DNA of 64,000 nt from Saprospiraceae bacterium UBA6168 (GCA_002435785.1 DIUC01000023.1:28512-92511); one strand, 5' to 3'; counted from the first letter of the stretch, positions 50,594-60,063 are shown. Numbers and translations: made by a program. The notes: generated from the sequence alone by a model not told the origin.

Positions 50594-52174
50594 ATGCATA
50601 TAGTCAAAACTGCTTTGGCCGTCGCCTTGGCCTTTGCTGGCGCAATGGGCAGGGCGACCGCTTCCCCCTACGCCGCCGCAACGCCGCCCATTGCGCAGCA
50701 AATATTGGACAAGCTCTATTTAGCCGCTGGGCAGTTTGGGGTGAAAAAGCCAAGCCTCGAAATGTCCAAGGAGAACAAGAAAGTGGCCGCCTATTACCCC
50801 GCCCGCAACACCATCGTGCTGGACGAAAAGACCTACCAACTCTGCCGCTCGATGGGCAAGGACTCCAGCAAAGCACTGGCATTTGTGCTTGGCCACGAGC
50901 TGTCACATGCTTTTCAGAAGGAGGTGTCGAAAACCAAGTCGGGCACCAACTTCCTCAGCTACGACCAGACCTACAAGGTGGATACTCGGACGGAAAAAAC
51001 GGCTGACATCAACGGCGTGTTCACTGCTTTTTTGGCGGGCTACCGGCTTTCCGACGTGGTGCCGACGCTGCTGCCGAAGCTCTACGATGCCTACGGCCTC
51101 ACTGGCCGCACCCTCCGTGGCTACCCCAGCCTCGAAGAGCGCAGCCAGTCGGCCAAGGAGGTGCTCGACATCACTGACCAACTGATTGACCTCTACGAAA
51201 CGAGCAGCTACCTGTTGGCCGCAGGCTACTATGACCTGGCCGCCACCAACTACGAGTACATCCTGCAATACTACCAGGGCCGGGAGATGTTCAACAACCT
51301 CGGCGTGATGTACCTCTTCCAAGCCCTGGAATATTACCAGCCGCAGACCGACCGCTTCGTTTTCCCCATCGAAGTTGACGCTGCCACGCAGCTCAAGAAG
51401 ATAGACAAGGCAAGGGGGCCTCAGGAGCTTTCCTTGCAGGAAAAGTTGGTCAGGATGCAACTGCTGAACAAGGCAGCCAAACATTTCATGCAGGCCATTT
51501 TATTGGACGAGAACTACCTGACCGCCAAGCTGAACTATGTGTGCGCCCTTGCCTTGCAGCAAAAACAACAGGAGGCACTGGCCTATTTTCAAAAAAAGAA
51601 ACTCCAAAAAACTGCTTCAAAAAGCAAGGCCGAAGCCGATAAATTCAAGCTGATGGAGGCCATTCTCCGTGCGTTGTCGAACGACAAACGTAATGCAGAA
51701 GCGGGTTTCTACCATTTGCAAATATCCAAGAGCCAGCCCGTGGCCGTGGCCGCCCGCTACAACCTTGATGTGGTTCAGGGCAGGATAGCCATCACCTTGC
51801 CGGAGCATGAGTTCCAGTTTCCAGCACAGTTCACAACCCTGATGAAGGGCATGAAAATGGGGCGGATGAGCCAGCTCGAACCATTAGTCTTGAATGAAAA
51901 AGGCGACCTCGTTCGACACTTAACCGAAGCCGGCACGGAGACGTTTTCCTTCGGAAACAACCGGGGCAACGTGCTGACCATCATCCGGTTCAAGAACAAA
52001 ATGGCCGGGGACATTGACCTGCTGGAACTGACGGAATCGCTCGACCGGTCGTTTTTTTACAACCTCGTCAGCACCAACAGCGGCTACTTTTTGACCTCGG
52101 ACAAGGACGGCATCATCATAAAAGTGACCAACGACGGGAAGGTGGAGGAGATGGCGAAGGTGATAAAGCATTGA
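50594..52174 (+). CDS. Exported HExxH metallopeptidase with TPR repeats (P2)
   Basis: 526 residues from the ATG at 50594, which begins a signal peptide (MHIVKTALAVALAFAGAMGRATA); an in-frame ATG at 50531 overlaps the upstream gene and is not preferred. Zinc site AFVLGHELSHAFQKE (His101, Glu102, His105), likely third ligand Glu134 in TEKTADIN. YDLAATNYEYILQYYQGREMFNNLGVMYLFQALEYY and later helices are TPR-like. The C-terminal 120 residues differ from P1. Domain order and several segments (YQGREMFNNLG against FQSREIYNNLG) show that P1 and P2 are paralogues. Confidence 0.85.
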   Translation: MHIVKTALAVALAFAGAMGRATASPYAAATPPIAQQILDKLYLAAGQFGVKKPSLEMSKENKKVAAYYPARNTIVLDEKTYQLCRSMGKDSSKALAFVLGHELSHAFQKEVSKTKSGTNFLSYDQTYKVDTRTEKTADINGVFTAFLAGYRLSDVVPTLLPKLYDAYGLTGRTLRGYPSLEERSQSAKEVLDITDQLIDLYETSSYLLAAGYYDLAATNYEYILQYYQGREMFNNLGVMYLFQALEYYQPQTDRFVFPIEVDAATQLKKIDKARGPQELSLQEKLVRMQLLNKAAKHFMQAILLDENYLTAKLNYVCALALQQKQQEALAYFQKKKLQKTASKSKAEADKFKLMEAILRALSNDKRNAEAGFYHLQISKSQPVAVAARYNLDVVQGRIAITLPEHEFQFPAQFTTLMKGMKMGRMSQLEPLVLNEKGDLVRHLTEAGTETFSFGNNRGNVLTIIRFKNKMAGDIDLLELTESLDRSFFYNLVSTNSGYFLTSDKDGIIIKVTNDGKVEEMAKVIKH

Positions 52175-52262
52175 GTGCTAAATAATTGCTCGAATTCCCT
52201 TCCAATTAACGAGTTTTGTCAGTGAAAAGAAGCCCTAAAAATTCTTCCTACAAAACTTCAAG

Positions 52263-55200
52263 ATGAGAAACATTCTACTGCTTACCCTTTGCCTTTTCAG
52301 CCATTTCCTGCTGGCGCAAATCACCCCTCGCACTGGTACAGACGACGGCGCACAACCCCTGCGGGTAGGGGAGGGCAACGAGACCCGTGCCCTCATCATT
52401 GGCATTTCCGATTACAAGGACGACGGCATCGGCGACTTGCGCTTCGCAAACAGGGATGCGGAAATCTTCGCTAGCTACCTGCAATCTGAGGCGGGCGGCG
52501 CCCTGCCAGACGTGAACATCTGGCGCATGACCAATCAGGAAGCCACCCTCGGTGCCATAGACAATGCCCTCGACTGGCTGATAAAAGAAACCAAAAAAGG
52601 CGACAAGGTCATCATCTATTTCAGCGGCCACGGCGACGTGGAGCGCCGCACCCTGTGGCAGCGGGGCTACCTACTGGTGTACGATACCCCTGCCAACAAC
52701 TTCCGCAACAACGCCGTGCGGGTGGAGGAGCTCGACGAAATCGTAAAGACACTTTCTGTGGGAAACGAGGCCAAAGTCGTCGTCATCCTCGACGCCTGCC
52801 GCTCTGGCAAACTGGCGACCGCAGGGCCCCAGCTCACCGCCGAACAGCTCGAAAAACAGGTGGAAAACGAGGTGCGCATCCTCTCCTGCAAGCCCGACCA
52901 GAAGTCGCTTGAAAGCGAACTGTGGGGTGAGGGCCGGGGACTTTTTTCCTTTTATTTGGTGAATGGGCTGAAAGGCTTGGCCGACAAGGGCAGCTTCCCC
53001 GACAACGTGGTGACCTTCGACGAACTGCGGGAGTACATCAAAACCAACATGGACAAGGCGCTGAGCGACCCCGCAATCACGGCTCGCCAAAACCCCGTAT
53101 TCGTGGGCGACGAGACTTTCGAATTGGCGGAGGTGCGCCCAGATATGTTGGCCGAAGCCTCCCAAGAGATGGGCCTTGCAATGGCCTCGCCTGCTGGCGC
53201 AAGTGGCAAGGGCGTGGTAGAAAAATCTCCTGGCGCTCCCAGCCCCGGCAAGGACGATGCGCTCATCCAGTTTACACAGGCCGTTGATTTGGGAAAACTG
53301 ACTGAAGACCCCAGCTTTAAAATCGCCGTGGAAGCCGCAGACCCAGCGGTTTTGCTGCGCTTTTTTACCCAAAAAATAAGAACCGTTGAGGATGAAAACG
53401 GGGCAAACGAAGTGTCGAAGGACGCCAAATCTGCTTTTTTGAGTGCGATTGAACGGGCGGAGAACGATGCCCCATTGCGCCAGCAACTCCAACAACTGCT
53501 GGCCGCACGGCTGCACGACCAAGTGCAGGAGGTCATCAGCGACTACTTGCGTGGCGACGCACGGGAACTCGATAAACGCCACTACGCCGACCAAGCGGAA
53601 AAATACGTTCAATACCCGCTGATGCTCCGGGCAGCCATGCAGTTGTTGCCAAAAAGCCACCTGCTCTACCGAAAGGTGGAGGTGAAGTATTATTACTTTG
53701 ACGGCGTCTGCACCCGCTTGGCCAGCCTGATGTCCGAAGACCACATGTCTAAGATACCGGAGGCGCTGGAAAAACAAAAAAAGGCGCTGGCATTGGACGA
53801 CAAAGCCGCCTACATCCATAACGAACTGGGCCTGCTACATTGGATGCAAAAGGACTTGAAAGCGGCGAAGTCGCATTTTGAGACCGCTGCCGAACTTGCC
53901 CCAAACTGGGCGCTGCCATTAGCCAACCTGTGCGCCCTGCTCCTAGAAACAGGGGATTTTGCGAAGTCCGAGGAGTACGGAAAAAGGGCACAGGCACTGC
54001 AACCGGATTATTTTGGAACTTACGTCAACCTTGGTTATTTGGCGGAAAAACAGCACGACCTGTTGAAGGCCGAAACATTGTACCGCAAGGCTCGCTCCCT
54101 GAACGACCCGCACTACCTGCCCTTCGAGCGGCGGGCCTATTTGCAGATCGAAACGGCCCGCTACAAAGAGGCCGACTGGCAATTCCTGGAGATGGAGCTT
54201 CGCAAACAGGGGACGGTGGCGCCATTGAAACGGTTCACGGTGGTAGCTTCCCCGGAGTTTAATATTTATCCCGATTTCGAGTACCCAAGCCTCTCGGGGC
54301 CAGGCGTCGTCCACAAAAAGCCGAAGACGGCGGAGGAGTTTTTTATGACGGGCAAGGCGTATTTTGAACAGGAACAACCCGATAAGGCGGAGCCGTTCTT
54401 CCGGCAAGCCATGCGGTTGGCCCCCAACCACCTCGAAGTGTTTTATTACCTCGGCAAAATATGTTATGACCAAAGGCGGTACGAAGAAGCCGAACTGTAT
54501 TTCGGGCGGTTGGTGAGACTGCGCCCGGAGGTGGAGTTCATGCCGTTTTTCTTGGCCGAAGTTTACAGGGACTGGCAACGGCCAGTGGAGGAGGAGGCGA
54601 TTTATCGCAAGTTCATCAACCAAAGTAAGAACGAGGACGTGTTGCGAACAGCCTACCTGTCGCTCAGCAAGCTGATGAACGGACAAGGACGCTACCCAGA
54701 ACAAGAATTGTTGCTCTGGAAATTCTTCGAAATTGATAGGAAACCGGCAAGGGGTGAACTCTCCATGTTTTATTATTCCATGGTCCAGCTTTTTCCAAAC
54801 AACCCCGACTGGCTGTACCGACAGGCCAACTATCAGTACCATCATGCCGGCCATGCTTTGGGCGTGTGGACCATGAAGGAGTTGGTGAAAATAGACAGCA
54901 CCTATCCTGCGAATGCTTTTATCCATGCCCGGGTCGGCAAGTATTATTTGGAATATGGCGAGCAACCCTACCTCAACGAAACGGATGAAAGATGGCAAAA
55001 CGACATACCCAAAGCCATCGCCCATTTGGAGCAATCCGTCCGGCTGGCGCCTACCTTGCCTACGGCAAAATACGAACTTGCCACGGCCTACCTATTGTTG
55101 TTCCGATACGCTGAGGCGCTGGCCCTGCTGGAAAGCTTGCGGGACTCCAACGACCTGCACACCGCAAGCCGCTTGCAATTGGCCGACCTATACATGCGTT

Positions 55201-55574
55201 CCGGCAGGTTTAATGAGGCAAAGGCGTTGTTGGACAAAGCTTGGGACATCCATCCCGAACCCATTCCCGGCTTGCCCGAACTTACTGGGAAGCTGCACCA
55301 ACTCCAAGGCGAAACAGCCAAGGCCATTGATTTTTATGAACAAGCAAATGGGCTGGAAAGGGAATATGACGATGGCAGCCTCTGCTACACCCTCGCCCGC
55401 ATGAACGCCCGTATGGGCAATAAAGAAGGGACATTAAACTGGATAGAACTTGCATATAAGAATGGCTTTCGATATCCGAGGGTGCTGAAGTATGACCCGG
55501 ATATGGACAAGTTCCGGCAGGATGCGGATTTTGTGGAGGTGTTAGGGAGATGCCCGGAGTCGGTTTGGGATTGA
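52263..55574 (+). CDS. Exported caspase-fold protease with long TPR array (C3)
   Basis: 1103 residues. Signal peptide MRNILLLTLCLFSHFLLA. Caspase-like domain about 40-290: TRALIIGISDYKDD, catalytic His123 in IYFSGHGDVE, Cys179 in VILDACRSGK. A helical linker leads to TPR repeats (LKAAKSHFETAAELAPNWAL, LLKAETLYRKARSLNDPHY, PDKAEPFFRQAMRLAPNHLE, YEEAELYFGRLVRLRPE, FNEAKALLDKAWDIHPEP). It is the last gene of the sigma operon, 88 nt after P2. Proteins of this design cut after basic or acidic residues in other systems, but the specificity here is unknown. Confidence 0.92.
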   Translation: MRNILLLTLCLFSHFLLAQITPRTGTDDGAQPLRVGEGNETRALIIGISDYKDDGIGDLRFANRDAEIFASYLQSEAGGALPDVNIWRMTNQEATLGAIDNALDWLIKETKKGDKVIIYFSGHGDVERRTLWQRGYLLVYDTPANNFRNNAVRVEELDEIVKTLSVGNEAKVVVILDACRSGKLATAGPQLTAEQLEKQVENEVRILSCKPDQKSLESELWGEGRGLFSFYLVNGLKGLADKGSFPDNVVTFDELREYIKTNMDKALSDPAITARQNPVFVGDETFELAEVRPDMLAEASQEMGLAMASPAGASGKGVVEKSPGAPSPGKDDALIQFTQAVDLGKLTEDPSFKIAVEAADPAVLLRFFTQKIRTVEDENGANEVSKDAKSAFLSAIERAENDAPLRQQLQQLLAARLHDQVQEVISDYLRGDARELDKRHYADQAEKYVQYPLMLRAAMQLLPKSHLLYRKVEVKYYYFDGVCTRLASLMSEDHMSKIPEALEKQKKALALDDKAAYIHNELGLLHWMQKDLKAAKSHFETAAELAPNWALPLANLCALLLETGDFAKSEEYGKRAQALQPDYFGTYVNLGYLAEKQHDLLKAETLYRKARSLNDPHYLPFERRAYLQIETARYKEADWQFLEMELRKQGTVAPLKRFTVVASPEFNIYPDFEYPSLSGPGVVHKKPKTAEEFFMTGKAYFEQEQPDKAEPFFRQAMRLAPNHLEVFYYLGKICYDQRRYEEAELYFGRLVRLRPEVEFMPFFLAEVYRDWQRPVEEEAIYRKFINQSKNEDVLRTAYLSLSKLMNGQGRYPEQELLLWKFFEIDRKPARGELSMFYYSMVQLFPNNPDWLYRQANYQYHHAGHALGVWTMKELVKIDSTYPANAFIHARVGKYYLEYGEQPYLNETDERWQNDIPKAIAHLEQSVRLAPTLPTAKYELATAYLLLFRYAEALALLESLRDSNDLHTASRLQLADLYMRSGRFNEAKALLDKAWDIHPEPIPGLPELTGKLHQLQGETAKAIDFYEQANGLEREYDDGSLCYTLARMNARMGNKEGTLNWIELAYKNGFRYPRVLKYDPDMDKFRQDADFVEVLGRCPESVWD

Positions 55575-55699
55575 GGGATGGCCGCAGTTAGCTACTAAGA
55601 TGCGGTCAGTGTCAGAAAAAGGAAGGGCGAAGGTGGTGCATTTGAAGTATGGGAGGGTGACGCCGTAAATTGGAACATTTAGCACCCCCCATCTGCATA

Positions 55700-56320
55700 T
55701 CACGACGCAGCAACATTACCTATAGAATTGGAAGGCGAACTGCGCACATTATTGGTGCTCAATGTTATCAAATATACTTCGACCTTCGTTAAAGATGGAA
55801 AGCCAGTAGCCAATATTTGCTTGCTGCGGCGCCTTACCTTAAATACGCCTTTAATAACGTCGGTACCACCATGCACGCAATGCACTTCATAGCCTGTATT
55901 GCCAGGTATGGTAGCCTTCAAGGTGAGCAACAATTGGCCCGCAATACCCGTGGGTACTGCACTTACCAATTCAGCGGCTGCAATATGTGTGCGAGTCGTC
56001 CGCCCCCGCTTGCTTGGTGTGAAGCCGCTCAAGTCTTCCTTTGCCTCATCACCGTTGCATAAAGCGTCGGCCATAGGGCGTATTTCATCCAGCTTCTTTA
56101 CGACCAGCGACATATTGTCGGCCATTATTTTATTGGTATTCTTGGTGCGTTGGTTCCTTGGCAAGATGCTGTTCGCCAGCGCCGTGTTCAGCGTGGTCAA
56201 TATGGCCAAGGCAGCAGCAAGGGTAGAAAAGAAGGCATTGCCCAGGCCCGTAACAACCCCGTCTGTAAAGTCGTTCAATCTTTGTGCACCGTAGTCGTTG
56301 TAATCACGAAGTAAAGACAT
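55700..56320 (-). CDS. Hypothetical protein
   Basis: 206 residues not recognised. The first 60 residues are amphipathic or weakly hydrophobic (GLGNAFFSTLAAALAILTTLNTALA), followed by a basic motif (PRNQRTKNTNK), then a beta-rich second half (GIAGQLLLTLKATIPGNTGYEVHCVHGGTDVIKGVFKVRRRS). No signal peptide is obvious. It stands alone, opposite to the caspase operon, next to a repeat-rich AT-rich gap. It is a candidate lineage-specific gene. Confidence 0.6.
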   Translation of the reverse strand: MSLLRDYNDYGAQRLNDFTDGVVTGLGNAFFSTLAAALAILTTLNTALANSILPRNQRTKNTNKIMADNMSLVVKKLDEIRPMADALCNGDEAKEDLSGFTPSKRGRTTRTHIAAAELVSAVPTGIAGQLLLTLKATIPGNTGYEVHCVHGGTDVIKGVFKVRRRSKQILATGFPSLTKVEVYLITLSTNNVRSSPSNSIGNVAAS

Positions 56321-56936
56321 GGCAATGGAGTTTAGCGGCTGGTTCCAAGGAGCTTATGGCAGCACGTTGAAACCTTCAATTTTTTATTTATTGACACAAA
56401 TTTATATTCTTGAAAAATAATTGTCAATAGGCAAGCCCAAATTTGTGACATTTTTTTTTCAAAACACCCTAAAATTTTTCATCACCAATACTAATGTGTA
56501 AAATCCCAATTCCTGTGAAAAAAAATTTACTGTCACCCCCTCAAAAATCCAAAAACACAGCATTTATTGGCCTTCCTGCCCCTAAATGGCCCTGGCCCCA
56601 TCATTCCTTCCGGCCTCCAGCTTCTACCTGGCGTATTCCAGCCTCTACCTGGCGTATTCCAGCTTTTTTCTGGAGTGCGCAAGCTACTTCCTTGAGTCTT
56701 CCAGATTTTTTCTGGAGTGCGCCAGCTTCTTCAAGGAGTCCTCCAAGAAGCGTGGTTTGGGTATTGCAAGCGATGGGTTTTGGGGGAGTGAGGGGGGTGG
56801 GGTGTGACGTGGGATTTGGGGGAGAGGGTGAAAAAAAATGGGGTTTTGGTGGAAGGGGGGCTTTGATTTTTGAGGGTGGGTTTGGGTGCGATGGGGGCTT
56901 TGTTTCCAAACCTCATTAAATGTCGAATAATGGGAT
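56321..56936. other. AT-rich and low-complexity intergenic region
   Basis: 616 bp. The left part is AT-rich, the middle holds a 21-bp minisatellite (56617-56742) and the right part is G-rich on the plus strand with GGGTTTTGG-like runs. Open frames on both strands across it (plus 56494-56919, minus 56601-56909) are low in complexity and not supported as genes. Confidence 0.5.
56617..56742. repeat. Six-unit 21-bp minisatellite with internal hairpins
   Basis: Units start at 56617, 56638, 56659, 56680, 56701 and 56722. Most have CCAG at positions 1-4 and CTGG at 12-15. The fourth has CAAG and CTTG instead, keeping the pairing; the sixth loses it. The 21-nt length gives heptad peptides in every frame. 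Confidence 0.85.
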
Positions 56937-58982
56937 TTAATTCATAACTATAAACTTCTTTATTCCAATGCCGCCAGTGCCATCCATCATTCTGAGCCAA
57001 TATATCCCACTTACAAGGTTTGGTAATTCAAGAATTGATGGGGGGCTATTAAATGTCGTCGAATAAAGGGACTTGCCATTGGAGTTGAATAATTCAATGG
57101 TAGTATTTCTTAATGGAACTTTCGATTTCAGGATAATAGAAACCGATTTTTTTGCGGGGTTGGGGTAAATGTCAAAAGTTATGAAACTAGGCTGAATCTC
57201 CTTTGCCGCTACATTTTCATCCACCGTATTCCAAATGGTATTCGTCAAAACTGGCTCATTAAAATCAAAGTAAATAGCCGCATTGTTTTCAAGTAAAGTA
57301 CCATTGGGCAAGTCAGGTATTTGATTCAGAAAGAAATTGACAAAGCCGTGAGAACCGGCCTCATTGGTAGTACTATCCGGCAAAAGAATGTTCTCAAACC
57401 GTAGTCTCAAAACGCTTTTTTCTATAGTCCATGAAAAAGGATGACTTGAAGCGCCCATTCTGAGCGACGTAAGGTCAAGCATTGGGGAAATTGTGTCAAC
57501 GATAACGACCGAAAAAGCGGTATCAGTACCCGTGTTTTGAAAGCGGATTTGATATTTCAGTGGTTGATTGGGAAGTATTGTAAATTCCTCACCAACTCCT
57601 TTCGGGAATACCTTTTTATCGTTTGGGTCGAAGCTACCAATGTTGTTTTGACATTCAGTCGTGAAGGATTGAATAGGCCTGGCACCGTTACATAGCGTAT
57701 CCGGGAAAATTTGGGCGGAGTAGCAATGCTCCTGACCAAGGGTGGCTTGGCAATCTAACATGACTTGAATATTAAAATCCCCACATTCTTGGGCAGCGAC
57801 CTGTCCGAGGTCAAATATAAGCACATTACCGTTTTGACTACTAAACGGAACAGAAGAACTTTGATATACAAATAATGGATCGAGTTCAACTATAATAGTA
57901 ACAGGGTTTGCAGCAATGCTGCCACCATTGCAATAATGAATGTATAGTGTATTAGAAAAACATCTTCGTAAAAACGCAGCAGTTATGTCAACCATCATTG
58001 CAGGGCAATCAACGACTGACCTAGCAGCGAAATCAATTATAGTAGTATCTTCAAAGTTTGTTACTTGAATTTGATTTATATGCGAGCAGATTTCCCAATA
58101 ATTTATTGGGGGAATGACACTCACTGAATAATCTCCAAGCGGGGCAAACCAATAGTATTCGCCATTTGCATCAGTTGGCGTAATAAAAGCCCCATTTGAG
58201 CCTTGAAACCTTATATTGAAGTCTTTTAATCCGCTTTCCGTCCCTACAACCTGACAATCCTTGTCTTCGTCATTTCGCATTTTACCCTTAATGAGCGATT
58301 GATAAACATTGCCTTTTAGAAAAACTACATCATCTAAATAGAATTTTGAGTGGTAGTTGAGTGAATTGAAATTAATTCCACCCAGTATTTTCAACCCAAC
58401 ATTACCAATTGGGCCGAAATTGCTACTTACTGGCCAGTTGCCTATTTCAATATCGTCAATATACATGGTAATCAAATCAGCATCTAAATCAATAATATGC
58501 GTCACCTTAAACCAAGTTTCTAAATTAAAACCGAAATAAATATTTTCGGTAAAAGCATCTATTATTCCAATGCCATCATTGTAGAAAAAAAGCTGAGCAC
58601 CCCATTCTATGCCAGGGGTTTCATTTTTTTGAAAGTTAAAATAGGCTGCTTCAGCTTCATCACTAACTTTTACAAACATATTCCATTCTAAGGTGTAAAC
58701 ACCAGATGACTTATTGCCTAATTTTAGAATAATATTGTCAGAATCAGTAATAAGGAATGACTGCTCTCCATTTGCAGCTTCTTCATCCGTTATCAAGCCC
58801 TCTAAATAGTTAGGATTACTTATACTTTGCAAATCCCATTGTGTCCAATCACCGGAAGGTATGTTTATTGCATTTGTTAGCAAGGGAATTCCTTCGAAAT
58901 CCTCATAAATGATTTGGGCAGGTAGCGCAGTTGTAAACAGGCAACAAAAAATGAAGGCGGATAGAATTTTGAGTTTGCACAT
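56937..58982 (-). CDS. T9SS-secreted multidomain protein
   Basis: 681 residues. Signal peptide MCKLKILSAFIFCCLFTTALPA. A lectin/LamG-like domain comes first (IIYEDFEGIPLL... WNMFVKVSDEAEAAYFNF... FYLDDVVFLKG, about 24-225), then carboxypeptidase-regulatory-like and DUF11-type repeats (FDPNDKKVFPKG, LKYQIRFQNTGTDTAFSVVIVDTI, NNAAIYFDFNEPVLTNT). The last 80 residues are a T9SS type A sorting domain (FDIYPNPAKKSVSI, IELFNSNGKSL, LVSGIYWLRM). Base composition is visibly more AT-rich than the neighbouring genes, which may indicate transfer. Confidence 0.9.
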   Translation of the reverse strand: MCKLKILSAFIFCCLFTTALPAQIIYEDFEGIPLLTNAINIPSGDWTQWDLQSISNPNYLEGLITDEEAANGEQSFLITDSDNIILKLGNKSSGVYTLEWNMFVKVSDEAEAAYFNFQKNETPGIEWGAQLFFYNDGIGIIDAFTENIYFGFNLETWFKVTHIIDLDADLITMYIDDIEIGNWPVSSNFGPIGNVGLKILGGINFNSLNYHSKFYLDDVVFLKGNVYQSLIKGKMRNDEDKDCQVVGTESGLKDFNIRFQGSNGAFITPTDANGEYYWFAPLGDYSVSVIPPINYWEICSHINQIQVTNFEDTTIIDFAARSVVDCPAMMVDITAAFLRRCFSNTLYIHYCNGGSIAANPVTIIVELDPLFVYQSSSVPFSSQNGNVLIFDLGQVAAQECGDFNIQVMLDCQATLGQEHCYSAQIFPDTLCNGARPIQSFTTECQNNIGSFDPNDKKVFPKGVGEEFTILPNQPLKYQIRFQNTGTDTAFSVVIVDTISPMLDLTSLRMGASSHPFSWTIEKSVLRLRFENILLPDSTTNEAGSHGFVNFFLNQIPDLPNGTLLENNAAIYFDFNEPVLTNTIWNTVDENVAAKEIQPSFITFDIYPNPAKKSVSIILKSKVPLRNTTIELFNSNGKSLYSTTFNSPPSILELPNLVSGIYWLRMMDGTGGIGIKKFIVMN

Positions 58983-59154
58983 GGTTATTGAGTTTTAGAC
59001 CGAATTGTTTGCCAAAGTTACTGTCAGAAGTAGCTTTTTCAAATTTTTTTTTGTGCAAACATGGAAAATGCTAAAAATGGCAGATTGATTTCCCTCTAAT
59101 TTTAGCTTTAGTGTTAGCACCTTTGGAATTTGCAAAAAAAACTTACCGCACAAT

Positions 59155-59270
59155 TCTTCCAAGCCTTCCAAAAAAGCCCAGTCCCCGCAAGCATTCAGCA
59201 AAGCAACACTTGCAGCAGTAAGAACTGTACCCCAGCCTCCACGCATCTCCGATTTCCAACAATTGCCAAT
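59155..59270. repeat. Dispersed repeat, copy 1
   Basis: About 115 bp that recurs in the same orientation at 62545-62658, roughly 80% alike by eye. Shared strings include CCCGCAAGCATTCAGC, TAAGAACTGT, CAGCCTCCACGC and CTCCGATTTCCAACAAT. Read on the minus strand this copy has an open frame (GTVLTAASVALLNACG) that is broken by stops in copy 2. Confidence 0.8.
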
Positions 59271-59280
59271 TCATCGTTTA

Positions 59281-60063
59281 CTACAACTGGAAGCCCAACC
59301 TGATGCCGGATTCTATGCGCAGGATAGTACGCTGAAAATTGCGAACGCCGTTTTGGTAGAAGCCCAAGTCATTTCGACCGAGGTCTTGCCGGGTTGATTT
59401 ATTGAACCTGGCGCCGATGCCAAAGAATATTTCCGAGGTGAGCTTGGGGTGCAGTCTTTGATAGCCAAAGTGGATGACGAGGTCTATATCCCGTTCGTTT
59501 TCTTTTTGCCAAACATTGGGCAACCTGACCTCGGAAGTGGCGGTTTCGTCCACTTGCTGCACCTTGTACTTGGCTTTTGAGTACCTCAGCACTGGGGCGA
59601 TGTACCCGCCGTCAAAGCCGCCGCTTTCAAAAAACAACCGGGGCGAAAAGTACAGCAACGGCCCCACTTTTGATTCCCGATAGGTGTAGTCAGTGTATTC
59701 ATCGCAGATGTCGTCGCTCCAAACTGTGCTGTTGCAAGCATCATCGCTACCATTTAATTCGTCAAACAAGCTGGTGTAGGAATACCCAACCAACGACTTG
59801 AACCGGGCGCCTATACCGGCCTGAAGGCTGAGGTAATCGTTTATTTCCTTTTCTGCCTCTACCCATTGGGCACCAAAGACGAACGAAATTGGGTTCGTCT
59901 TGACAATGAGGCCATTATGGTTTTGTGGTTTCCGGGTTGCTGTTTGGTCTTCTTCCCCAAATTCAATGATTTGGATGTCTTTTCCTTGCTTCTCCTTTTG
60001 AGCTGAAAGCGGGAATGATGCACATAAGAATAGGAGGCAAGCAATGGCGAATTTGATATTCAT
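59281..60063 (-). CDS. Outer-membrane beta-barrel-like protein
   Basis: 260 residues from the ATG at 60063, which begins a signal peptide (MNIKFAIACLLFLCASFPLSAQ); an in-frame ATG at 60171 would put 36 residues before it. The mature protein alternates short beta strands (LIVKTNPISFVFGAQWV, YLSLQAGIGARF, GPLLYFSPRLFFE, YIAPVLRYSKAKYKVQQ) and ends GIRLGFQL, a typical barrel C-terminus. It contains four Cys in an acidic loop (DDACNSTVWSDDICDEY). It belongs to no family I can name. Confidence 0.75.
   Translation of the reverse strand: MNIKFAIACLLFLCASFPLSAQKEKQGKDIQIIEFGEEDQTATRKPQNHNGLIVKTNPISFVFGAQWVEAEKEINDYLSLQAGIGARFKSLVGYSYTSLFDELNGSDDACNSTVWSDDICDEYTDYTYRESKVGPLLYFSPRLFFESGGFDGGYIAPVLRYSKAKYKVQQVDETATSEVRLPNVWQKENERDIDLVIHFGYQRLHPKLTSEIFFGIGARFNKSTRQDLGRNDLGFYQNGVRNFQRTILRIESGIRLGFQL

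Noticed and set aside
52671..55034. Long minus-strand open frames (52671-53819, 53943-55034)
   Set aside because: They are antisense to caspase C3 and have no protein-like signatures; such shadows are common in GC-rich codon usage.
56494..56919. A 141-codon plus-strand frame and a 102-codon minus-strand frame
   Set aside because: They are read through the minisatellite and G-rich low-complexity DNA, with very skewed composition and no homologous features; kept only as a repeat.
58995..59246. An 83-codon minus-strand gene
   Set aside because: Most of it is the dispersed repeat, whose second copy has in-frame stops, so it is more likely repeat DNA or a relic than a gene.
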